Part shown: positions 55,301-64,000 of the stretch, piece by piece
Layout: every line of letters begins with the position of its first letter
How positions within the stretch are numbered: the stretch's first letter is position 1
The notes under the pieces: model-generated
The model's database searches: none
What the model was told of the DNA's origin: nothing
Seen by the model: only the letters and a program-made list of their open reading frames with translations
NCBI RefSeq assembly: GCF_051401765.1
Contig: NW_027480504.1
Span: forward strand, 930,001-994,000
Source: Calliopsis andreniformis
Lineage: Eukaryota > Arthropoda > Insecta > Hymenoptera > Andrenidae
DNA: 64,000 nucleotides
Direction: 5' to 3'
Made by a program: the position numbers and the translations under genes

Positions 55301-58300
55301 CCTCAATACTCAATATTCAATACTCAATCCTCAATCTTCAATCCTCAATCTTCAATCCTCAATCCTCAATCCTCAATCCTCAATCCTCAATCCTCAATCC
55401 TCAATCCTCAATCCTCATTCTTCAATCCTCAATACCCAATCCTCAATCTTCAATCCTCAATACTCAATCCTCAATACTCAATCCTCAATCCTCAATATTC
55501 AATCCTCAGTCCCACATCCTCAATCTTCAATACTCACTCCTCAGTCCTGAGTCTTCAATCCTCAATACTCAGTCTTCAATCCTCAATCCTCAATCCTCAA
55601 TCCTCAATCCTCAATCCTCATTCTCCAATCCACAATACCTAATCCTCAATCTTCAATCCTCAATCCCCAATCCTCAATTCTAAATCCTCAATCCTCAATC
55701 CTCAATCCTCAATCCTCAATCCTCAATCCTCAATCCTCAAACTTCAATCCTCAACCGTCAGTCCTCGTCCTCAATCCTCAACCCTCAATCCTCAATCCTC
55801 ATTCTTCAATCCTCAATCCTCAATCCTCAATCCTCAATCCTCAATCTTCAATCCTCAATACTCAATATTCAGCCCTCAATCCTCAATCCTCAATCCTCAA
55901 TCCTCAGTCCCCAGTCCTCAAACCTCAATCCTCAATCCTCAATCCTCAATCCTCGTTCCTCAAACCTCAATCCTCAATCCTCAATCCTCATTCTTCAATC
56001 CTCATTCTTAAATCCTCAATACCCAATCCTCAGACTTCAGTCCTCAATCCTCAATCCTCAATCCTCAATCCTCAATCCTCATTCTTCAATACTCAATACC
56101 CAATCCTCAATCTTCAATCCTCAATCTTCAATCCTCAATACTCAATCTTCAATCCTCAATCCTCATTCCTCAATCCTCAATCCTCAATCCTCAATCCTCA
56201 ATCCTCAATCCTCAATCGTCAATCTTCAATCCTCAATACTCAATGTTCAATCCTCAATCCTCAATACTCAATACTCAATCCTCATTCTTCAATCCTCAAT
56301 CCTCATTCTTGAATCCTCAATACCCAATCCTCAATCTTCAAACCTCAATCCTCAATCCTCAATTCTCAACCCGCAATCCTCTGTCCTCAGTCCTCAAACC
56401 TAAATCCTCAAATCTCAGCACTCATCCTCAATCCTCAATCCTCAATCCTCAATCCTCAATCTTCAATCCTCAATACTCAATCTTCAAACCTCAATCCTCA
56501 GTCCTCAAACCTCAATTATGAATACTCAATCCTGCATCCTCAATCCTCAATCCTCAGTAATCAGTCCTCAATCCTCAATACTCAATCGTCAGTCCTCAGT
56601 CCTCAATCCTCATCGCTCAATCCTCGTTCCTCAAACCTCAATCCTCAACACTCAGCCCTCAACCTCAATTCTCAATTCTCAATACTCAATCCTCAATCCT
56701 CAATCTTCAATCCTCAATAATCAATCTCCAATCCTAGATCCTCAATCCCCAATCCTCAATCCTTAATCCTCAATCTTCAATCCTCAATCCCCAGTCCTCA
56801 ATCTCCAATCCTCAATGCTTAATCCTCAATCTTCAATCCTCAGTCCTCAATCCTCAATCCTCAATCCTCAAACCTCAATCCTCAACCGTCAGTCCTCGTC
56901 CTCAATCCTCAACCCTCAATCATCAATCCACAATCTTCAATCCTCAATACTCAATATTCAGTCCTCAATCCTCAATCCTCAATCCTCAATCTTCAATCCT
57001 CAATCCTCAATCCTCAATCCTCAATCCTCAATCCTCATTCTTCAATCCTCAATACCCAATCCACAATCTTCATTAATCAATCCTCAATCATCAATTCTCA
57101 ATCCTCAATCCTCAATCTTCAATCCTCAATGCTCAATCTTCAATCCTCAATCCCCAGTCCTCAATCTTCAATCCTCAATGCTCAATCCTCAATCCTCAAT
57201 CCTCAGTCCTAAATCCTCAATCCTCAACCCTCAAACCTCAATCCTCAACCGTCAGTCCTCGTCCTCAGTTGTCAACACTCAATCCTCAATCCTCAATCTT
57301 CAATCCTCAATACTCAATATTCAATACTCAATCCTCAATCTTCAATCCTCAATCTTCAATCCTCAATACTCAATCCTCAATACTCAATCCTCAATCCTCA
57401 ATCCTCAATCCTCAATCCTCAATCCTCATTATTCAATCCTCAATACCCAATCCTCAATCTTCAATCCTCAATACTCAATCCTCAATCCTCAATCCTCAAT
57501 CCTCAATCCTCAATATTCAATCCTCAGTACCAGATCCTCAATCTTCAATACTCACTCCTCAATCCTGAATCTTCAATCCTCAATACTCAGTCTTCAAGCC
57601 TCAATCCTCAATCCTCAATCCTCAATTATCAATCCTCATTCTCCAATCCTCAATACACAATCCTCAATCTTCAATCCTCAATCCCCAATCCTCAATTCTA
57701 AATCCTCAATCCTCAATCCTCAATCCTCAATCCTCAATCCTCAATCCTCAATCCTCAATCCTCAAACTTCAATCCTCAACCGTCAGTCCTCGTCCTCAAT
57801 CCTCAACCCTCAATCCTCGATCCTCATTCTTCAATCCTCAATCCTCAATCCTCAATCCTCAATCCTCAATCTTCAATCCTCAATACTCAATCTTCAATCC
57901 TCAATCCTCAGTCCTCAAACCTCAATCCTCAATCCTCAATCCTCAGTAATCAATCCTCAATCTTCAATACTGAATCGTCAATCCTCAATTCTCAACCCTC
58001 AATCCTCAATCCACAATCTTCAATCCTCAATACTCAATATTCAGTCCTCAGTCCTCAATACTCAATCCTCAATCTTCAATCCTCAATCCTCAATCCTCAA
58101 TCCTCAATCCTCAATCTTCAATCCTCAATGCTCAATCCTCAATCCTCAATCCTCAGTCCTCAATCCTCAATCCTCAACCCTCAACCGTCAGTACTCGTCC
58201 TCACTCGTCAACACTCAATCCTCAATCCTCAATCTTCAATCCTCATCCTTCAATCCTCAATACACAATCCTCAATCTTCAATCCTCAATCCTCAGTCCTC

Positions 58301-59750
58301 AATTCTCAATCCTCAATCCTCAGTCCCCAGTCCTCAAACCTCAAACCTCAATCCTCAACCCTCAGCCCTCATCCTCAATCCTCAATCCTCAATCCTCAAT
58401 TCTCAATCCACAATCTTCAATCCCCAATACTCAATCTTCAATCCTCAATCCTCAATCCTCAATCCTCAATCCTCAATCCTCAATCCTCAATCCTCAATTT
58501 TCAATCCTCAATCTTCAATCCTCAATAGTCAATATTCAATCCTCAATCCTCAATTCTCAATCTTCAATCCTCAATACTGAACCTTCAATCCTCAATCCAC
58601 AATCCTCAATCCTCAATCCTCAATCCTCAGTAATCAATCCTCAATCTTCAATACTCAATCGTCATTCCTCAGTCCTCAATCCTCAATCCTGAATCCTCGT
58701 TCCTCAAACCTCAATCCACAACCCTCAGTCCTCATCCTCAATTCTCAATTCTCAATCCTCAATCCTCAATCCTCAATATTCAATCATCAATAATCAATCT
58801 CCAATCCTAGATCCTCAATACCCAATCTTCAATCCTTAATCCTCAATCTTCAATCCTCAATCCCCAGTCCTCAATCTTCAATCCTCAATGCTCAATCCTC
58901 AATCCTCAATCCACAGTCCTCAGTCCTCAACCCTCAACCCTCAAACCTCAATCCTCAACCGTCAGTCCTCGTCCTCTGTCGTCAACACTCAATCCTCAAT
59001 CCTCAATCTTCAATCCTCAATACTCAATATTCAATACTCAATCCTCAATCTTCAATCCTCAATCTTCAATCCTCAATCCTCAATCCTCAATCCTCAATCC
59101 TCAATCCTCAATCCTCAATCCTCAATCCTCATTCTTCAATCCTCAATACCCAATCCTCAATCTTCAATCCTCAATACTCAATCCTCAATACTCAATCCTC
59201 AATCCTCAATATTCAATCCTCAGTCCCACATCCTCAATCTTCAATACTCACTCCTCAGTCCTGAGTCTTCAATCCTCAATACTCAGTCTTCAATCCTCAA
59301 TCCTCAATCCTCAATCCTCAATCCTCAATCCTCATTCTCCAATCCTCAATACCTAATCCTCAATCTTCAATCCTCAATCCCCAATCCTCAATTCTAAATC
59401 CTCAATCCTCAATCCTCAATCCTCAATCCTCAATCCTCAATCCTCAATCCTCAAACTTCAATCCTCAACCGTCAGTCCTCGTCCTCAATCCTCAACCCTC
59501 AATCCTCAATCCTCATTCTTCAATCCTCAATCCTCAATCCTCAATCCTCAATCCTCAATCTTCAATCCTCAATACTCAATATTCAGCCCTCAATCCTCAA
59601 TCCTCAATCCTCAATCCTCAGTCCCCAGTCCTCAAACCTCAATCCTCAATCCTCAATCCTCAATCCTCGTTCCTCAAACCTCAATCCTCAATCCTCAATC
59701 CTCATTCTTCAATCCTCAACACCCAATCCACAACCTTCATTTCTCAATCC
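52305..59750 (+). repeat. 8.77 kb duplication, copy 2 (7.45 kb, one 1,338-base unit fewer)
   Basis: Tandem partner of 43535-52304. Its length of about 7,446 equals 8,770 minus 1,338 plus 14. The match ends near 59756, where this copy continues with a TCAATTATCAATTC string instead of the TCAATTCTCAATAC string that opened copy 2. Blocks R copies 3 and 4 are within it. Confidence 0.85.
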
Positions 59751-61834
59751 TCAATTATCAATTCTCAATCCCCAGTCCTCAATCTCCAATCCTCAATGCT
59801 CAATCCTCAATCTTCAATCCTCAGTCCTCAATCCTCAATCCTCAATCCTCAAACCTCAATCCTCAACCGTCAGTCCTCGTCCTCAATCCTCAACGCTCAA
59901 TCTTCAATCCACAATCTTCAATCCTCAATACTCAATATTCAGTCCTCAATCCTCAATCCTCAATCCTCAATCCTCAGTCCCCAGTCCTCAAACCTCAATC
60001 CTCAATCCTCAGCCCTCATCCTCAATCCTCAATCCTCAATCCTCAATATTCAATCCTCAGTCCCACATCCTCAATCTTCAATACTCACTCCTCAGTCCTG
60101 AGCCTTCAATCCTCAATACTCAGTCTTCAATCCTCAATCCTCAATCCTCAATCCTCAATTCTCAATCCTCAATCCTCATTCTCCAATCCTCAATAACTAA
60201 TCCTCAATCTTCAATCCTCAATCCCCAATCCTCAATTCTAAATCCTCAATCCTCAATCCTCAATCCTCAATCCTCAATCCTCAATCCTCAATCCTCAAAC
60301 TTCAATCCTCAGCCGTCAGTCCTCGTCCTCAATCCTCAACCCTCAATCCTCAATCCTCATTCTTCAATCCTCAATCCTCAATCCTCAATCCTCAATCCTC
60401 AATCTTCAATCCTCAATACTCAATATTCAGTCCTCAATCCTCAATCCTCAGTCCTCAATCCTCAATCCTCAACCCTCAAACCTCAACCCTCAACCGTCAG
60501 TACTCGTCCTCAATCGTCAACACTCAATCCTCAATCCTCAATCTTCAATCCTCATTCTTAAATCCTCAATACCCAATCCTCAGTCTTCAATCCTCAATCC
60601 TCAATCCTCATTCTTCAATCCTCAATACCCAATCCTCAATCTTCAATCCTCAATCTTCAATCCTCAATACTCAATCTTCAATCCTCAATCCTCAATCCTC
60701 AATCCTCAATCCTCAATCCTCAATCCTCAATCCTCAATCGTCAATCTTCAATCCTCAATACTCAATCTTCAATCCTCAATCCTCAATACTCAATACTCAA
60801 TCCTCATTCTTCAATCCTCAATCCTCAGTCCTCAAACCTCAATTATGAATCCTCAATCCTGCATCCTCAATCCTCAATCCTCAGTAATCAGCCCTCAATC
60901 CTCAATACTCAATCGACAGTCCTCAGTCCTCAATCCTCATCCCTCAATCCTCGTTCCTCAAACCTCAATCCTCAACACTCAGCCCTCAACCTCAATTCTC
61001 AATTCTCAATACTCAATCCTCAATCCTCAATCTTCAATCCTCAATAATCAATCTCCAATCCTAGATCCTCAATCCCCAATCCTCAATCCTTAATCCTCAA
61101 TCTTCAATCCTCAATCCCCAGTCCTCAATCTCCAATCCTCAATGCTCAATCCTCAATCTTCAATCCTCAGTCCTCAATCCTCAATCCTCAATCCTCAAAT
61201 CTCAATCCTCAACCGTCAGTCCTCGTCCTCAATCCTCAACCCTCAATCATCAATCCACAATCTTCAATCCTCAATACTCAATATTCAGTCCTCAATCCTC
61301 AATCCTCAATCCTCAATCTTCAATCCTCAATCCTCAATCCTCAATCCTCAATCCTCAATCCTCATTCTTCAATCCTCAATACCCAATCCACAATCTTCAT
61401 TCCTCAATCCTCAGTCCTCAAACATCAATTCTGAATCCTCAATCCTGCATCCTCAATCCTCAATCCTCAGTGATCAATCCACAATCCTCAATACCCAATC
61501 GTCAGTCCTCAGTCCTCAATCCTCATCCCTCAATCCTCGTTCCTCAAACCTCAATCCTCAACCCTCAGCCCTCATCCTCAATCCCCAATTCTCAATCCTC
61601 AATTCTCAATCCACAATCTTCAATCCCCAATACTCAATCTTCAATCCTCAATCCTCAATCCTCAATCCTCAATCCTCAATCCTCAATCCTCAATCCTCAA
61701 TTTTCAATCCTCAATCTTCAATCCTCAATACTCAATATTCAATCCTCCATCCTCAATCCTCAATCGTCAGTCTTCAATCCTCAATACTCAATATTCAATC
61801 CTCAATCCTCAATCCTCAATCCTCAATCCTCAGT
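59751..61834 (+). repeat. Mosaic satellite segment right of the 8.77 kb pair
   Basis: Patchwork of pieces seen elsewhere. About 60061-60440 resembles 59219-59598 (offset about 842). The stretch near 60845-61093 resembles 41714-41962, 49086-49334 and 56518-56766. About 61142-61400 resembles the stretches starting at 42011 and 49383. C landmark at 61053. No gene and no non-satellite sequence was seen. Confidence 0.7.
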
Positions 61835-63740
61835 CCTCAGTCCTCAATATTCAATCCTCAGTACCAGATCCTCAATCTTCAATACTCACTCCTCAATCCT
61901 GAATCTTCAATCCTCAATACTCAGTCTTCAAGCCTCAATCCTCAATCCTCAATCCTCAATTATCAATCCTCATTCTCCAATCCTCAATACACAATCCTCA
62001 ATCTTCAATCCTCAATCCCCAATCCTCAATTCTAAATCCTCAATCCTCAATCCTCAATCCTCAATCCTCAATCCTCAATCCTCAATCCTGAATCCTCAAA
62101 CTTCAATCCTCAACCGTCAGTCCTCGTCCTCAATCCTCAACCCTCAATCCTCGATCCTCATTCTTCAATCCTCAATCCTCAATCCTCAATCCTCAATCCT
62201 CAATCTTCAATCCTCAATACTCAATCTTCAATCCTCAATCCTCAGTCCTCAAACCTCAATCCTCAATCCTCAATCCTCAGTAATCAATCCTCAATCTTCA
62301 ATACTGAATCGTCAATCCTCAGTCCTCAATCCTCAATTCTCAATCCGCGTTCCTCAAACCTCAATCCTCAACCCTCAGTCCTCACACTCAATTCTCAATT
62401 CTCTATCCTCAATCCTCAATCCTCAATCTTCAATCCTCAATAATCAATCTCCAATCCTAGGTCCTCAATCCCCAATCCTCAATCCTTAATCCTCTATCAT
62501 CAATCCTCAATCCCCAACTCTCATTCCTCAATGCTCAATACTCAATCTTCAATCCTCAATCCTCAATCCTCAATCCTCAATCCTCAATCCTCAACCCTCA
62601 ATCCCCAATGCTCAATCCTCAATACCCAATCCTCAGTCATCAATCCTCAATCCACAATCCTCAATCCTCAATCCTCAATACTCAGTCCTCAATCCTCAAT
62701 CTTCAATCCTCAATACTCAATCTTCAATCCTCAATCCTCAATCCTCAATCCTCAATCCTCAATCCTCAATCCTCAATCCTCAATTCTCAACCCTCAATCC
62801 TCAGTCCTCAGTCCTCAAACCTCAATCCTCAAACCTCAGCACTCATCCTCAATCCTCAATCCTCAATCCTCAATCCTCAATCCTCAATCTTCAATCCTCA
62901 ATACTCAATCTTCAAACCTCAATCCTCAGTCCTCAGACCTCAATTCTGAATCCTCTATCCTGCATCCTCAATCCTCAATCCTCAGTGATCAATCCACAAT
63001 CCTCAATACCCAATCGTCAGTCCTCAGTCCTCAATCCTCATCCCTCAATCCTCGTTCCTCAAACCTCAATCCTCAACCCTCAGCCCTCAACCTCAATTCT
63101 CAATTCTCAATACTCAATCCTCAATCCTCAATCTTCAATCCTCAATAATCAATCTCCAATCCTAGATCCTCAATCCCCAATCCTCAATCCTTAATCCTCA
63201 ATCTTCAATCCTCAATCCCCAGTCCTCAATCTCCAATCCTCAATGCTCAATCCTCAATCTTCAATCCTCAGTCCTCAATCCTCAATCCTCAATCCTCAAA
63301 CCTCAATCCTCAACCGTCAGTCCTCGTCCTCAATCCTCAACCCTCAATCATCAATCCACAATCTTTAATCCTCAATACTCAATATTCACTCCTCAGTCCT
63401 CAATACTCAATCCTCAATCTTCAATCCTCAATCCTCAATCCTCAATCCTCAATCCTCAATCTTCAATCCTCAATGCTCAATCCTCAATCCTCAATCCTCA
63501 GTCCTCAATCCTCAATCCTCAACCCTCAACCGTCAGTACTCGTCCTCACTCGTCAACACTCAATCCTCAATCCTCAATCTTCAATCCTCATTCTTCAATC
63601 CTCAATACACAATCCTCAATCTTCAATCCTCAATCCTCAGTCCTCAATTCTCAATCCTCAATCCTCAGTCCCCAGTCCTCAAACCTCAAACCTCAATCCT
63701 CAACCCTCAGCCCTCATCCTCAATCCTCAATCCTCAATCC
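61835..63740 (+). repeat. Block G, copy 2
   Basis: Distant near-identical copy of 36545-38450 with a constant offset of 25,290 bases and no net length change. It includes the rarer CCTAGG landmark at 62456. Past about 63740 it switches to a sequence like that near 45910 and 47250. Confidence 0.85.
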
Positions 63741-64000
63741 TCAATTCACAATCCACAATCTTCAATCCCCAATACTCAATCTTCAATCCTCAATCCTCAA
63801 TCCTCAATCCTCAATCCTCAATCCTGAATCCTCAATCCTCAATTTTCAATCCTCAATCTTCAATCCTCAATACTCAATATTCAATCCTCAATCCTCAATT
63901 CTCAATCTTCAATCCTCAATACTGAACCTTCAATCCTCAATCCACAATCCTCAATCCTCAATCCTCAATCCTCAGTAATCAATCCTCAATCTTCAATACT
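63741..64000 (+). repeat. Satellite continuing past the window edge
   Basis: Resembles the block R interior (the stretch with TACTGAACC near 63920 matches those near 47430, 51145, 54860 and 58575). It runs off the window without a boundary, so the array continues to the right. Confidence 0.75.

Larger units (their letters stand above)
4202..63330 (+). repeat. C cassette family, 43 dispersed copies of a barcode landmark
   Basis: The landmark string CTCCAATCCTAG, preceded by AATAATCAAT, begins at 4214, 5155, 5881, 7668, 8081, 8793, 9581, 9994, 10706, 12409, 15337, 15750, 17827, 18240, 18952, 20655, 25929, 28119, 34040, 35059, 35770, 37159, 37864, 39251, 40081, 40855, 41922, 43589, 44628, 45325, 46663, 47653, 49294, 51367, 52359, 53398, 54095, 55085, 56726, 58799, 61053, 62449 and 63154. 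In most copies it is followed about 170 bases later by a segment with CAACCG and a 6-base TCGTCC unit. Common spacings are near 700, 1000-1040, 1340-1390, 1640 and 2074 bases. The TAG and nearby TTAATCC units end many chance open frames. Seven copies read CCTAGG instead of CCTAGA (8088, 10001, 15757, 18247, 35066, 37166 and 62456). Confidence 0.85.
1..64000 (+). repeat. Heptanucleotide satellite array, monomer TCAATCC
   Basis: Seen directly: the heptamer TCAATCC (minus strand GGATTGA) runs head to tail through the whole window with no break into other sequence and no inverted segment. Common variants are TCAATCT, TCAATAC, TCAGTCC, TCAACCC, TCAATTC, TCAAACC and CCAATCC. Occasional 6-base units (TCGTCC, TCATCC, TCAACC) shift the register. 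Pure runs are short; one of the longest I noticed is about 11 units near 31353-31431. The plus strand has almost no G, and the minus strand almost no C. Known comparison: short-unit satellites such as human satellite III (GGAAT) and the Drosophila virilis heptamers occupy heterochromatin. Inference: this is heterochromatic satellite of a eukaryote, taxon unknown. Open reading frames on the plus strand are by-products of the stop-free unit and are not genes. Confidence 0.98.

Noticed and set aside
1..64000. CRISPR array
   Set aside because: Repeats are contiguous 7-base units with no constant longer repeat separated by unique spacers, and there are no cas genes.
1..64000. Telomeric repeat tract
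   Set aside because: GGATTGA has only two adjacent G and does not match known telomere units such as TTAGGG, TTTAGGG or TTAGG. The array is heavily diverged with higher-order units, unlike telomerase-made ends. An internal or subtelomeric site remains possible.
1..64000. Promoters, terminators, tRNA, rRNA or other RNA genes
   Set aside because: No cloverleaf, rRNA-like stretch or non-satellite sequence was seen. TATA-like strings such as CAATATTCAATA are ordinary monomer variants.
1..64000. Strong G-quadruplex or triplex-forming sequence
   Set aside because: G runs on the minus strand are mostly two long with five-base loops, and TT breaks the purine tract in every unit, so only weak structures are expected.
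1..64000. Naming the host species or chromosome
   Set aside because: No gene or known mobile element is present to anchor taxonomy, and the monomer alone is not diagnostic to me.
1..64000. CENP-B box or other named centromere motif
   Set aside because: No TTCG-A-CGGG type motif was found. The G-poor plus strand and C-poor minus strand leave no place for it.

Overview
The whole 64 kb is satellite DNA. I find no gene, RNA gene, transposon or unique sequence in it. The basic unit is the heptanucleotide TCAATCC (minus strand GGATTGA), repeated head to tail in one orientation from the first base to the last. Both window edges lie inside the array, so its true length and flanks are unknown. An array this long and gene-free, with higher-order structure, points to eukaryotic heterochromatin (pericentromeric, subtelomeric, sex-chromosome or B-chromosome type). 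Nothing in the sequence identifies the taxon.

The array is not a plain microsatellite. Uninterrupted TCAATCC runs are short, about 11 monomers at most by eye. They are broken by a limited set of recurring variant monomers (TCAATCT, TCAATAC, TCAGTCC, TCAACCC, TCAATTC, TCAATGC, and 6-base forms such as TCGTCC and TCATCC). Specific strings of variants act as barcodes and reveal nested duplications with units of 0.3, 1.3, 1.6, 1.9, 2.1, 2.2, 2.5, 5.8 and 8.8 kb. Many of these copies look nearly identical.

Layout. 0-4.2 kb is an older, more divergent segment rich in diverged islands (types A and B). 4.2-6.5 kb is a mosaic where the C cassette first appears. 6.5-23.3 kb holds three overlapping duplications: 1,913 bp in tandem, about 5,756 bp in tandem, and a 2,490 bp tandem copy that spans the 5.76 kb junction. 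23.3-31.4 kb has island-bearing blocks flanking a 2,190 bp tandem pair. 31.4-34.1 kb carries the last A islands. 34.1-64 kb has no A/B islands, is dominated by the C cassette, and is built of recent duplications: about 2.09 kb, about 1.6 kb in three copies, 314 bp, 1,338 bp and 8,770 bp. A block at 36.5-38.5 kb recurs exactly 25,290 bp away at 61.8-63.7 kb.

The plus strand has long open frames (up to 675 codons) only because the heptamer has no stop codon in any plus frame. All three plus frames read the same heptapeptide cycle, SILNPQS, while every minus frame meets TGA once per 21 bases. I annotate none of them as coding. The points most worth following up are the A/B islands (16 copies, two homologous subtypes, always exactly 280 bp apart when paired), the change in character at 34 kb, the extreme strand asymmetry, and the recoverable order of duplications. 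All duplication boundaries are approximate to a few tens of bases because junctions fall in repetitive sequence. Identity statements come from reading by eye, not from computed alignments.
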